NCBI GenBank assembly: GCA_027622635.1
Contig: JAQBYK010000018.1
Span: 1 to 15,078 of the forward strand
DNA: 15,078 nt
Direction: 5' to 3'
Source: a bacterium
GTDB taxonomy: Bacteria; Patescibacteriota; Gracilibacteria; UBA1369; LOWO2-01-FULL-3
In this document: piece by piece, positions 1 through 6,791 of the stretch
Numbering within the stretch: the first letter of the stretch is position 1
Layout: each line of letters begins with the position of its first letter
Notes under the pieces: model-generated
Databases searched by the model: none
Seen by the model: only the letters and a program-made list of their open reading frames with translations
What the model was told of the DNA's origin: nothing
Position numbers and translations under genes: made by a program

Positions 1-2
1 GT

Positions 3-230
3 GCTTATCCGAACTGCAACAAACCATATGATCATCTTCATCATACCACCCCTTATGCCTATAGCAGGGATCACGAAACGCTAATTCCACTCTGCAAAAA
101 TCATCACGAGTTTATGCATAACGGGTTAGTGGGATTTCAGGGCAGCGTGCCGGAAAAGTGGAAGCTTAGCCTCCATGCTCAAACAAATTACTACGACCAT
201 CTATACAGAAAAGCGCGGCAATTTAGCTGA
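3..230 (+). CDS. HNH endonuclease, C-terminal fragment (5' end outside window)
   Basis: The frame is open from base 3 and gives 75 residues before TGA at 228-230; the start codon lies upstream of the window. The sequence shows the HNH metal-finger pattern: a remnant knuckle YPNC near residue 2-5, then HLHHTTPY around residues 12-19, and LCKNHHEFMHNGL around residues 36-48, which matches the second His cluster (LCxxHHxxxH). This pattern is typical of HNH nucleases, which cut DNA with a single metal ion in a beta-beta-alpha fold. The N-terminal part that would tell restriction, intron-homing or housekeeping roles apart is missing. The frame stays open after the TGA to about 375, but base composition changes sharply there, so I treat TGA as the true end. 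Confident for an HNH domain, not for a biological role. Confidence 0.75.
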   Translation, partial: AYPNCNKPYDHLHHTTPYAYSRDHETLIPLCKNHHEFMHNGLVGFQGSVPEKWKLSLHAQTNYYDHLYRKARQFS

Positions 231-349
231 AAAACCACAGAATTGTTTGCACAATTGTTTAATGTGGCGGCCTCGGTCTCGGCGGTGGCGACGGTTGGCG
301 CTTCGGGCTCGGTGGGGGTGCCCTCGGTGGGCTCAGGGTTCTCGGACAT
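191..349 (-). pseudogene. Truncated GC-rich ORF start behind a structured leader
   Basis: On the minus strand an ATG at 349 is preceded by GAGG (358-361) at 8-base spacing, a good Shine-Dalgarno. The ORF begins MSENPEPTEGTPTEPEAPT and continues with more Thr/Ala/Glu, like an acidic disordered N-terminus. Codons up to about base 265 end almost always in G or C, unlike any other gene here. The sequence then turns AT-rich, runs into the antisense of the HNH gene and stops at 191 after 52 codons. The simplest reading is the 5' end of a gene whose body was lost or replaced, with the junction near 262-268. An assembly junction is an equally simple explanation. A genuine 52-aa protein is possible but less likely. 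Confidence 0.35.
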
Positions 350-390
350 TGGCAGTACCTCGCTATGTACGTAATCGTACGGGTTTGTTG

Positions 391-507
391 TTGGTCGGCA
401 GAGAGTAGACTCTCTACCAGCTAATTCGGTTACGGATGCTTGCCTTACTAAGGCGTTTGAGTCGTACCTCCTTTACATTATGAGAGAGTCCCCTTAATAC
501 CGACCAA
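391..507 (-). ncRNA. Candidate structured leader RNA / cis-regulatory element
   Basis: Nested complementary segments make a long imperfect hairpin. P1: 391-398 (TTGGTCGG) with 500-507 (CCGACCAA), 8 bp. P2: 408-415 (GACTCTCT) with 483-490 (AGAGAGTC), 8 bp. P3: 428-434 with 463-468, 6 bp with one bulge. P4: 441-446 with 450-455 around a 3-base loop. P2 competes with a local hairpin 400-405/410-415 (AGAGAG-TAGA-CTCTCT), so two exclusive folds exist. Read on the minus strand, the element starts just after a predicted promoter, carries AAAGGAGGT (466-474) in an internal loop, and lies upstream of the ATG at 349. That fits a regulatory 5' leader. On the plus strand it ends in six T (509-514), so an sRNA with terminator is the alternative. 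I recognise no known riboswitch or tRNA. Confidence 0.5.
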
Positions 508-520
508 ATTTTTTAAAGTC

Positions 521-548
521 TTTTTAAAGAACAGTCTGAATATGTCAA
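521..548 (-). promoter_or_regulatory. Promoter TTGACA-N16-TAAAAA
   Basis: On the minus strand there is a perfect -35 TTGACA (543-548) and a -10-like TAAAAA (521-526) 16 bases on. The predicted start, near 514, falls just before the first helix of the structured element at 391-507, which supports that element being transcribed on this strand. Confidence 0.5.
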
Positions 549-567
549 GTTTGGCCAGAATCTACCT

Positions 568-1464
568 TTAGACCATTGGAATTATTGAGATATGAGCTGC
601 TTTTTTGGGATCCAATTCTCCTGCTTCAATAGCGTCGTATCTTTCAAAAAGTGGAATCATCATTTTGAGTAATGCCTTACTTAGTTTTTGATGCCATGAT
701 CGGCCATTGAATGGCAAGGCTTTGAGCTCTGTTTCTAAAACTTGCTCTTCTTGTGGGAGTTGTGAGTTTGCACGTTTTAACACTTCAATGAGACTTGCTG
801 TGAGTAAATGATGCAAGTTTCTTGTTATAAATTTAAATTTCCCTCTCGCCCTAAGGTCGTGCATGCCTGTGTCTACCAGAAGTAACTCTCCATCTTCTTC
901 TTGGATCACATTTCGTATTTGTCCCTTAATTCCTTGTGCCATTTTTGCTACCGGTGGGATAACTTTTGCTATCTGGAGTAGTAGGCTTTGATAAATTCCT
1001 CTCAAGACGTCGACAACGATAGCGCCACCATAAAGATCCAGTCCAAGATGATGAGCGTGGAATATTTTATCTGCCTTTTCAACGAGAATGCTTAGAGCCT
1101 CTATTAACTCAGGGCCCATTGTTGGATCGACTAAATCTCGATAGCGGATTTTCTGATAGTCCATATCTTCTATGTACTTAGTTTCTGTCGCGATTTTTGC
1201 CCTTCTTTCCTTACCTTTTATTGTAATGTCTGCCTCTTCATGGATGCGTGTTTTGATGTGTTTTATATCTAAGCTTCCAAGTATTCTAAGGCATTCTCTT
1301 ATATATTCCGCACTTTGTGTTTGCCAGACACGCCCGAACCAATTTGGTACTTTTACAACTGTTTTCGGATCTTCTCCATTATCCATCAAATAGCAATTGC
1401 TTTCGGCACCACTTCCTAATTTTTCTCCGACTTCGAGAGTCGACATGAATGTGTCTTTGTCCAT
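568..1464 (-). CDS. Protein kinase-like (PKL) fold protein
   Basis: 298 aa. The N-terminus resembles a kinase nucleotide loop (KLGSGAES, residues 15-22) followed by a VVK lysine (K38). A degenerate catalytic loop HHLGLDLYGG (138-147) keeps the Asp (D143), and LLLVDTG (194-200) resembles the Mg-binding DFG motif with D198. This order and spacing match the protein-kinase/aminoglycoside-phosphotransferase superfamily, but the Asn after the catalytic Asp is not evident and I cannot assign a subfamily or substrate. No membrane segment is visible, so it is likely cytosolic. The start at 1464 is supported by a promoter whose -10 ends nine bases upstream; Met7 is the alternative. It is transcribed divergently from the membrane protein at 1545. 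Activity could be real or lost. Confidence 0.65.
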   Translation of the reverse strand: MDKDTFMSTLEVGEKLGSGAESNCYLMDNGEDPKTVVKVPNWFGRVWQTQSAEYIRECLRILGSLDIKHIKTRIHEEADITIKGKERRAKIATETKYIEDMDYQKIRYRDLVDPTMGPELIEALSILVEKADKIFHAHHLGLDLYGGAIVVDVLRGIYQSLLLQIAKVIPPVAKMAQGIKGQIRNVIQEEDGELLLVDTGMHDLRARGKFKFITRNLHHLLTASLIEVLKRANSQLPQEEQVLETELKALPFNGRSWHQKLSKALLKMMIPLFERYDAIEAGELDPKKAAHISIIPMV

Positions 1465-1473
1465 GGTTGCCTA

Positions 1474-1502
1474 ATTTAAGGGAAAAATGGGGATTGTGTC
1501 AA
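1474..1502 (-). promoter_or_regulatory. Promoter TTGACA-N17-TTAAAT of the kinase-like gene
   Basis: On the minus strand TTGACA (1497-1502) and TTAAAT (1474-1479) are separated by exactly 17 bases. The -10 ends nine bases before the ATG at 1464, so the transcript should begin about two bases before the start codon. No Shine-Dalgarno is seen. Confidence 0.65.
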
Positions 1503-1532
1503 TGGTAGAATGAAGTTTGGAACTGCTTGTGG

Positions 1533-1538
1533 TATAAA
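1533..1538 (+). promoter_or_regulatory. Extended -10 (TGG-TATAAA) of the 1545 gene
   Basis: TATAAA at 1533-1538 is preceded by TG at the extended -10 position. No good -35 is seen. Six bases separate it from the ATG at 1545, so the predicted transcription start coincides with the start codon: a leaderless mRNA. Confidence 0.55.
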
Positions 1539-1544
1539 TAGATT

Positions 1545-1871
1545 ATGAAAAAATATATATTGGGGGAGTCCAATAAGGATTTAGAAAAGTGGTTCAGAGA
1601 AAATATTGATTGGAGGCTTTTTATTGTTTATGGAGTTTTGATAATAGTTTGGGTTGCTTATTTTGGATTTAAATATTTGCTTAATTTTGATGATTACTCT
1701 GAGGAGCAGCTTGTGAAGGAGTCATTTACTTTTATTCCTCCTCTTGGCGGAATCATCTTTGGGGTTTTGAGTATTTGGAGTCATAAGTCTTTAATTATTG
1801 CAATAATGGGGGGAGTATTAACCTGGTTGTTGATGCCATACTTTTATGAATGGATTTGGCCTTTGTTGTAG
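1545..1871 (+). CDS. Small three-helix membrane protein
   Basis: 108 aa of unknown family. After a charged N-terminus (KKYILGESNKDLEKWFRENIDW) there are three hydrophobic segments, at about residues 24-44, 66-80 and 84-105, so it is an integral membrane protein. The charged stretch DDYSEEQLVKES lies between the first and second helices. The start is fixed by an extended -10 six bases upstream. It is divergent from the kinase-like gene and is followed after about 20 bases by the leu promoter, so it is probably monocistronic. No function can be assigned. Confidence 0.7.
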   Translation: MKKYILGESNKDLEKWFRENIDWRLFIVYGVLIIVWVAYFGFKYLLNFDDYSEEQLVKESFTFIPPLGGIIFGVLSIWSHKSLIIAIMGGVLTWLLMPYFYEWIWPLL

Positions 1872-1893
1872 GATGGTATATTGATGAATTTAG

Positions 1894-1922
1894 TTGACAG
1901 AGATTATGCACTTACGTAGAAT
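1894..1922 (+). promoter_or_regulatory. leu operon promoter TTGACA-N17-TAGAAT
   Basis: A consensus -35 (1894-1899), a 17-base spacer and a -10 with one mismatch (1917-1922) make this the best promoter in the window. The predicted start is around 1927-1930, only 3-6 bases before the leader-peptide ATG at 1933. Confidence 0.85.
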
Positions 1923-1932
1923 TCGGGTCGTT

Positions 1933-1992
1933 ATGATAAAGTTTTTTATTAAATCAAGCGCTCAAAAACTGATGCTACTCCTAGGTAGTTAA
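1933..1992 (+). CDS. leu leader peptide (attenuation peptide)
   Basis: A 19-codon ORF starts ten bases after the -10 and encodes MIKFFIKSSAQKLMLLLGS. The end carries Leu-Met-Leu-Leu-Leu, the counterpart of the Leu run in enterobacterial LeuL. The four Leu codons are CTG, CTA, CTC, CTA. The 22 Leu codons of leuC are 14 TTG, 4 TTA, 3 CTT and 1 CTA, so the leader uses codons that are rare here. In the family model a ribosome short of charged tRNA-Leu stalls on these codons. The peptide itself probably has no function. It is placed directly before three exclusive RNA helices and is too short for ordinary ORF callers. No Shine-Dalgarno is visible, so translation probably starts on a nearly leaderless transcript. 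Confidence 0.85.
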   Translation: MIKFFIKSSAQKLMLLLGS

Positions 1993-2036
1993 GTTTTGGT
2001 GCTTGTACGAATCTAATTTCTATGGGCGCCAAAGTT
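1955..2036 (+). promoter_or_regulatory. leu attenuator: competing helices 1:2 and 2:3
   Basis: Segment 1 (1955-1970, inside the leader codons Ser-Ser-Ala-Gln-Lys-Leu) pairs with segment 2 (1992-2005) through 14 pairs with two bulges (1962, 1968) and one G-U; the Leu codons CTA CTC CTA lie in its loop. Segment 2 (1992-2004) also pairs with segment 3 (2024-2036) in 13 contiguous pairs including several G-U, and this antiterminator consumes the 5' arm of the terminator at 2026. A ribosome stalled at the Leu codons covers segment 1 and frees segment 2, so the antiterminator forms and leuCDBA is transcribed. With ample leucine the terminator forms. Pairing was read by eye; the mechanism is inferred from classical amino-acid attenuators. 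Confidence 0.85.
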
Positions 2037-2048
2037 GGCGCTTTTTTT
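2026..2048 (+). terminator. Intrinsic terminator of the leu attenuator
   Basis: A perfect 7-bp stem GCGCCAA (2026-2032) / TTGGCGC (2035-2041) with a 2-base loop is followed directly by seven T (2042-2048). It ends five bases before the leuC ATG and lies between promoter and operon, so it works as a conditional terminator. It also separates any read-through from the gene at 1545. Confidence 0.9.
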
Positions 2049-2053
2049 GTATT

Positions 2054-3469
2054 ATGAGTCAGAATATTATTCAAAAAATTTGGGATGCACATGTGGTTAA
2101 ATCAAAGGATGGATATCCGGATGTTTTTGCGATTGATCTTCATTTGATTCATGAAGTGACTTCTCCTCAGGCATTTTCGGCTTTGAAAGAGCGTGGCTTG
2201 TCTATTCATGATAGAGGCCGCTGTGTAGCTACAGTTGATCATAATGTTTCTACCGCCAAAAATCGGCAAATTATTACCGATGCCGCATCTCTTCATCAAA
2301 TTAACACTTTGAGAAAAAATTGTGAGGATTTTGGGATAAAGTTGTTTGATGTGGATAGTGGAAACCAGGGAATTGTACATGTGATAGGTCCCGAGCTTGG
2401 ATTGACCCAGCCCGGAATGACGATAGTTTGTGGTGATAGTCATACTTCTACACATGGTGCGTTTGGAGCCATCGGTTTTGGCATTGGAACCACCGAAGTT
2501 GGACACGTTATGGCTACAGGATGTATTTTACAAGAAACTCCAAAAACCATGAAGGTTGAGTTTAGTGGTGATGTTGGAGATAGCATAACCGCGAAGGATA
2601 TGATTTTACGTTTGATACAGGAGATCGGAGTTGGTGGGGCTAAGGGCTATGTGATTGAGTATTGTGGAGAAAGTGTTCGTACTATGCCAATGGATGGGCG
2701 CATGACGATTTGCAACATGAGCATTGAGTGTGGTGCACGTGCCGGTTTGATTGCCCCTGATGATATTACTTTTGAATATATGAGGGATCGAAAATGTGTC
2801 CCGAGAGGTATGAAATGGAGAGAAGCGGTTGAATATTGGAGTAGTTTACGAAGTGACGAAGGTTGTAGATATGATAGAGAAGTGATTATTGATGTATCGG
2901 ATTTGGCACCAATGGTTACCTGGGGATTTAATCCGGGTCAGTCTGTAAATATTGGGGAAAATGTGCCTGAGGCCTGCGATGAATCATCCAAAAAGGCCTT
3001 GGAATATGTGCAGTTAAATTCCGGTGATGCGATTGAAGGAATTCCTGTGGATTATGTTTTTATCGGTTCGTGTACAAATGCACGTATTTCTGATTTGCGT
3101 GAAGCTGCCGGAATTTTTAAAAACAGAAAAGTTGCAGATGGAGTTTGTGTATATGTTGTGCCTGGCTCCGAAAGCGTGCGTGATATAGCGATTTATGAGG
3201 GATTGGATCGGATTTTTGAGGAAGCCGGAGCGGAGTTTCGCAATCCGGGATGTAGCATGTGTCTAGCGATGAATGATGATAAGGTGCCGGAAGGGAAGAG
3301 ATGCGCAAGTACGAGTAATCGAAACTTTGTTGGTCGGCAGGGTAAAGGATCGATTACTCATTTGATGAGTCCTATTATGGCTGCGGCTGCGGCTGTGACC
3401 GGCAAAATAACTGATGTAAGAAAGTTGCGAAGCGTTAGCGGAGCAACCGATAAACCAATTAACAAATGA
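2054..3469 (+). CDS. leuC: 3-isopropylmalate dehydratase large subunit
   Basis: 471 aa, close to the usual 466-470. With LeuD it isomerises 2-isopropylmalate to 3-isopropylmalate, the second leucine-specific step, in the cytosol. Aconitase-family signatures are clear: HEVTSPQAF, the DHNVST motif, CGDSHTSTHGAFG, and the three [4Fe-4S] ligands Cys340 (GSCTN), Cys400 and Cys403 (PGCSMC). I chose the ATG at 2054 because the N-terminus (MSQNIIQKIWDAHVV) then aligns with other LeuC proteins; an upstream in-frame TTG at 2003 would lie inside the attenuator. No Shine-Dalgarno precedes the ATG, only the T tract of the terminator. The stop overlaps leuD (ATGA). Expression is predicted to depend on leucine supply through the attenuator. 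Confidence 0.97.
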   Translation: MSQNIIQKIWDAHVVKSKDGYPDVFAIDLHLIHEVTSPQAFSALKERGLSIHDRGRCVATVDHNVSTAKNRQIITDAASLHQINTLRKNCEDFGIKLFDVDSGNQGIVHVIGPELGLTQPGMTIVCGDSHTSTHGAFGAIGFGIGTTEVGHVMATGCILQETPKTMKVEFSGDVGDSITAKDMILRLIQEIGVGGAKGYVIEYCGESVRTMPMDGRMTICNMSIECGARAGLIAPDDITFEYMRDRKCVPRGMKWREAVEYWSSLRSDEGCRYDREVIIDVSDLAPMVTWGFNPGQSVNIGENVPEACDESSKKALEYVQLNSGDAIEGIPVDYVFIGSCTNARISDLREAAGIFKNRKVADGVCVYVVPGSESVRDIAIYEGLDRIFEEAGAEFRNPGCSMCLAMNDDKVPEGKRCASTSNRNFVGRQGKGSITHLMSPIMAAAAAVTGKITDVRKLRSVSGATDKPINK

Positions 3470-4095
3470 ATTATACAAAATGGGTTATTGAGTCACAGGT
3501 TTTTCCTGTTAATCGTAGGGATGTAGATACTGACCTTATCATTCCCGCTGATTTCTTACGTGTAACTACTCGAGATGGCTTGGGAGAGCATCTTTTTGAG
3601 CGGATCGCCGATGAACTTGAGTTAGAGAAATATCGTGATACGCAGATTATAGTTGCAGGTGATAATTTTGGTTGTGGTAGTTCTCGTGAACATGCTCCAT
3701 GGGCTCTTTACGACTTTGGTATACGAGTTGTGATCGCTTCCTCTTTTGGGGATATATTTTACAATAATGCACTTAAGAATGGAGTTTTGCCCGTAGTTTT
3801 GGAGAGTGCTGTTGTTGACAAAATATTTAATGATTTAGAGGCAGTTAAGGGTGTTGACAAAATTCCCGGTGCTTGCGAAAAACTCTCACGTGAGAAGTAT
3901 GCATTGAAAGTGGCTTTAGAAAGCCAAACTGTTGTTTTGCCGGATGGTTCTAAGTACGATTTTGGAATAGATCCTTTTCGCAAAGAATGTTTGATGAAAG
4001 GTATTGATGATATGGATTATTTACTCGAGAGCATGGATGAAATTAAAAAATTTGATAAGGACCGTGTTTCATTTCTTGATACATCACGATTATGA
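3466..4095 (+). CDS. leuD: 3-isopropylmalate dehydratase small subunit
   Basis: 209 aa, usual length about 200. It is the swivel-domain subunit that completes the LeuCD active site. Signatures are the N-terminal DVDTDLIIPADFL and the GDNFGCGSSREHAPWAL motif, followed by IASSFGDIFYNNALKNGVLPV. Its ATG overlaps the leuC stop by four bases (ATGA), and its own stop overlaps leuB the same way, so the three genes are likely translationally coupled. No Shine-Dalgarno is visible. Bases 3883-3904 (encoding LSREKYA) recur exactly downstream of leuA at 6792-6813, in the same codon phase. TGA is used as stop. Confidence 0.97.
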   Translation: MNYTKWVIESQVFPVNRRDVDTDLIIPADFLRVTTRDGLGEHLFERIADELELEKYRDTQIIVAGDNFGCGSSREHAPWALYDFGIRVVIASSFGDIFYNNALKNGVLPVVLESAVVDKIFNDLEAVKGVDKIPGACEKLSREKYALKVALESQTVVLPDGSKYDFGIDPFRKECLMKGIDDMDYLLESMDEIKKFDKDRVSFLDTSRL

Positions 4096-5138
4096 AAAAA
4101 ATAGCGATATTAAGTGGTGATGGTATAGGTCCTGAGGTTATGGTGCAGGCCTTGAAGGTTTTGAATGCTATTTCTCAGATTTATGGTACTGAATTTAAAT
4201 TTTTTGATGCCTTGATTGGCGGTGCTGCCTGGGATGAATATCGTGACCATTTCCCTGATGAAACCAGGCGAATTTGCAATGAAGCGGACGCAATTTTATT
4301 TGGTTCTGTGGGAGGACCGGTTGGAAGTGATGAAGAAAAATGGCGGAATTGTGAGGTTAACTCGATTTTGGCTTTACGAAAAGCATTTAACTTTAATGTA
4401 AATTTAAGACCTGTTAAAACTCATGAAGATTTACCCTGTGTTCTTAAAGACCCGGGTGATGTGGATATTTTGTGTGTACGTGAGCTTGCCGGTGGGATTT
4501 ACTTTGGTACTCACGAAATAAATGATGGTGTTGCCAGAGATGTGATGGAATATAGTTCTTCTGAGATTGAATCGATTTCCAGAGTGGCTTTTGAGTTTGC
4601 GATGAAGAGGGCTAAGAAAGTTACTTCGATTGATAAGGCAAATGTCCTTGCTTGCGGTAGGTTGTGGCGGGAGGTTGTTACAAGAGTCGCGAAGGATTTT
4701 CCGGATGTTGAGTACGAGCATATGCTTGTAGATAATGCGGCTATGCAGATTATGAAAAATCCGTCTCGATTTGATACATTGTTAATGCCAAATATGTTTG
4801 GGGATATAATTTCGGATGAATTAAGTGTTCTTGCAGGCTCTCTTGGCATGTTGCCTTCCGCTTCCATCAATACAGAAGGCTTTGGATTGTACGAACCTTC
4901 CGGAGGCAGTGCTCAGGATATTGCCGGAAAAGACATTGCCAATCCAATTGGAATGATTCTTTCCGGAGCGATGATGCTTAGGTATTCATTTAACATGGAT
5001 AAGGAGTACGAGGCTATTATGAAGGCTGTTGATAGTGCCCTGCGAGATGGATATCGAACTGCCGATATTGCCGATGGAAAGGTAGTATCGACAAGCGTTA
5101 TGGGGGACGTGATCGCTAAAGCAATTTCCAATTTTTAA
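4092..5138 (+). CDS. leuB: 3-isopropylmalate dehydrogenase
   Basis: 348 aa, a typical length. It oxidises and decarboxylates 3-isopropylmalate with NAD+ to 2-ketoisocaproate. The beta-decarboxylating dehydrogenase pattern is complete: SGDGIGPEV at the N-terminus, substrate arginines R96, R106 and R130 (CVRELAGGIYFG), Y137, catalytic K182 (SIDKANVL), and the metal-binding Asp residues D214 (LVDNAAMQ), D238 and D242 (FGDIISDELSVLAGSLGMLPSAS region). The cofactor loop GLYEPSGGSAQDIAGKDIANP uses the GG form seen in enterobacterial LeuB rather than HG. The start overlaps the leuD stop (ATGA). It is followed after 23 bases by leuA with no terminator, so it is part of one operon. Confidence 0.97.
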   Translation: MKKIAILSGDGIGPEVMVQALKVLNAISQIYGTEFKFFDALIGGAAWDEYRDHFPDETRRICNEADAILFGSVGGPVGSDEEKWRNCEVNSILALRKAFNFNVNLRPVKTHEDLPCVLKDPGDVDILCVRELAGGIYFGTHEINDGVARDVMEYSSSEIESISRVAFEFAMKRAKKVTSIDKANVLACGRLWREVVTRVAKDFPDVEYEHMLVDNAAMQIMKNPSRFDTLLMPNMFGDIISDELSVLAGSLGMLPSASINTEGFGLYEPSGGSAQDIAGKDIANPIGMILSGAMMLRYSFNMDKEYEAIMKAVDSALRDGYRTADIADGKVVSTSVMGDVIAKAISNF

Positions 5139-5161
5139 TTTAATAATTTAACAAAAAAAAC

Positions 5162-6697
5162 ATGATAAAAATATTTGATACAACTTTGCGCGACGGGGAG
5201 CAGTCTCCGGGATTCTCTATGAATCTTCGTGAAAAACTAATTATGGCAAAGCAATTGGAAAATTTGGGTGTGGATGTGATTGAGGCCGGTTTTGCGGCGG
5301 CATCAGATGATGATTTTGAGTCTGTTCGGCAAATAGGTGAAATGTGTGAAAATACCGAGGTTTGTGGATTGGCCAGATGCCATGAGCAGGATATTGAAGC
5401 AACAATGAAGGCTTTGGTGGATGCGGCAAAGCCGCGTGTGCATGTATTTATTGCTACGAGTGATATTCATCTTGAGCATAAACTCAAAATGACTAGAGAT
5501 GAAGCCATCAAAAAGGCGATTATGGGAGTTAAATTGGCTCGTTCATTTACATCGATGGTGGATTTTTCTCCGGAGGATGCGACGCGTAGTGATCGTAAGT
5601 TTTTGGTTGAGATTTTGACTGAAGCCATAAAGGCCGGTGCGGACACTCTTAATATTCCTGATACGGTTGGATATAGCACTCCCGAGGAATTTGGAGATTT
5701 GATAAAATTTATTAGAGAAAATGTCCCCGGTGCTGATAAGGTGATTATTTCAACACATTGTCATAATGACTTGGGGATGGCAGTTGCGAATAGTCTTGCC
5801 GGAGTCAGAAATGGCGCTACGCAAGTCGAATGTACTATTAATGGCATTGGTGAGCGTGCCGGCAACGCTGCTTTAGAGGAGGTGGTTATGGCAATGAAAA
5901 CTCGTCCTGATCTTTATCCGGGTGCAACCGGGATTATTACTCCACAGCTTTTTGCGACCAGTAAGTTGTTGCAGCAGATCACCGGTCAAAAAGTGCAGCC
6001 CAATAAGGCAATTGTGGGGCGAAACGCTTTTGCGCATGAGGCAGGTATTCATCAGCATGGTGTTATGAATTACAGTCTTACTTATGAGATTATGAAACCG
6101 GAGGATGTCGGTTATCAGTCCAGTCAGCTTATCTTGGGTAAACATTCCGGTAGAAAAGCTCTTGCAGCTCGTTTAGAAGGTTTGGGCATCAAGGTGAGCA
6201 GTGAAAGGCTTGATAGCATTTTCAAGAAGTTTAAGGCGCTTGCTGATCGAAAGAAGAACATCTATGACGAGGATTTGATCATGGTTGCGATGGATTATGA
6301 TGTTGATAAGAAATTTGAGCTTGTGAGTGCGCGGATTTTTTCCGAAAAGGACAAAATGGCCAAGGCTGATTGTGTGATCAGGTGCGGTGAGGAGATGGAA
6401 GAGATTGAGGCCGAGGGAGATGGTCCGGTTTCCGCATTGTATTCAGCGATTGTAAAGGTTTCCAGATTGAAAGGACAATTAACCTCATTTGCAATTAACG
6501 CGCTTACTCCCGAGAAGGAGGCGGTTGGTATGGTTAATATTGAATGGACTGATGGAGATGGGAAACAGTGGTATGGTCATGCTTCGGATACCGATGTAAC
6601 TGTGGCAGCCGGAAAGGCGCTTATTGACGTCTTAAATCGCATGGAAATCAGGCGTGTCTATGATAGAGAACAGGGGAGATTGCAGTTTGTGATGTGA
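5162..6697 (+). CDS. leuA: 2-isopropylmalate synthase
   Basis: 511 aa, close to the 515-523 of full-length bacterial LeuA. It condenses acetyl-CoA with 2-ketoisovalerate, the committed step of leucine synthesis. The TIM-barrel domain carries the FDTTLRDGEQSPGF motif (R10, metal ligand D11), H199 and H201 in HCHNDLG, and N235 in GERAGNAALEE. HEAGIHQHG, typical of the family, follows near residue 294. The C-terminal ~110 residues look like the LeuA allosteric domain, so feedback inhibition by leucine is likely in addition to attenuation. The ATG is preceded by an A-rich stretch without Shine-Dalgarno. Being last in a C-D-B-A order is unlike the A-B-C-D order of enterobacteria. Confidence 0.97.
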   Translation: MIKIFDTTLRDGEQSPGFSMNLREKLIMAKQLENLGVDVIEAGFAAASDDDFESVRQIGEMCENTEVCGLARCHEQDIEATMKALVDAAKPRVHVFIATSDIHLEHKLKMTRDEAIKKAIMGVKLARSFTSMVDFSPEDATRSDRKFLVEILTEAIKAGADTLNIPDTVGYSTPEEFGDLIKFIRENVPGADKVIISTHCHNDLGMAVANSLAGVRNGATQVECTINGIGERAGNAALEEVVMAMKTRPDLYPGATGIITPQLFATSKLLQQITGQKVQPNKAIVGRNAFAHEAGIHQHGVMNYSLTYEIMKPEDVGYQSSQLILGKHSGRKALAARLEGLGIKVSSERLDSIFKKFKALADRKKNIYDEDLIMVAMDYDVDKKFELVSARIFSEKDKMAKADCVIRCGEEMEEIEAEGDGPVSALYSAIVKVSRLKGQLTSFAINALTPEKEAVGMVNIEWTDGDGKQWYGHASDTDVTVAAGKALIDVLNRMEIRRVYDREQGRLQFVM

Positions 6698-6739
6698 AGT
6701 AATGCTGGGAGTGGGCGAGCGCTCCTATTTCGCATGGCG

Positions 6740-6778
6740 TATACAAGCCTTGAATGAACCAAAAATCCCCGGGGAAAA
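6740..6778 (+). repeat. Dispersed repeat with TCCCCGGGGA core, copy 1
   Basis: 39 bases starting TATACAAGCC and ending GGGGAAAA. It aligns without gaps to 7595-7633 with about five mismatches. The 10-base palindromic core is at 6766-6775. It lies between leuA and the lipoprotein gene. Confidence 0.7.
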
Positions 6779-6791
6779 CTTTGTCTACATT

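Noticed and set aside
228..375. Read-through of the HNH gene past TGA (UGA as Gly or Sec)
   Set aside because: The leu genes use TGA as genuine stops, base composition changes after the stop, and the opposite strand gives a better gene start in the same stretch.
391..507. tRNA, group I intron or other known RNA
   Set aside because: An anticodon-like loop is seen at 445-451, but no T-arm (GGTTCRA) or acceptor geometry fits, and no group I P/Q/R/S or group II domain V motif is visible.
2003..2053. N-terminal extension of leuC from a TTG at 2003
   Set aside because: It would translate the attenuator helices; LeuC homology begins at the ATG at 2054.
6708..6725. Intrinsic terminator after leuA
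   Set aside because: GGAGTG/CGCTCC can form a 6-bp stem (with one G-U), but only TATTTCG follows, not a T run; too weak to call.
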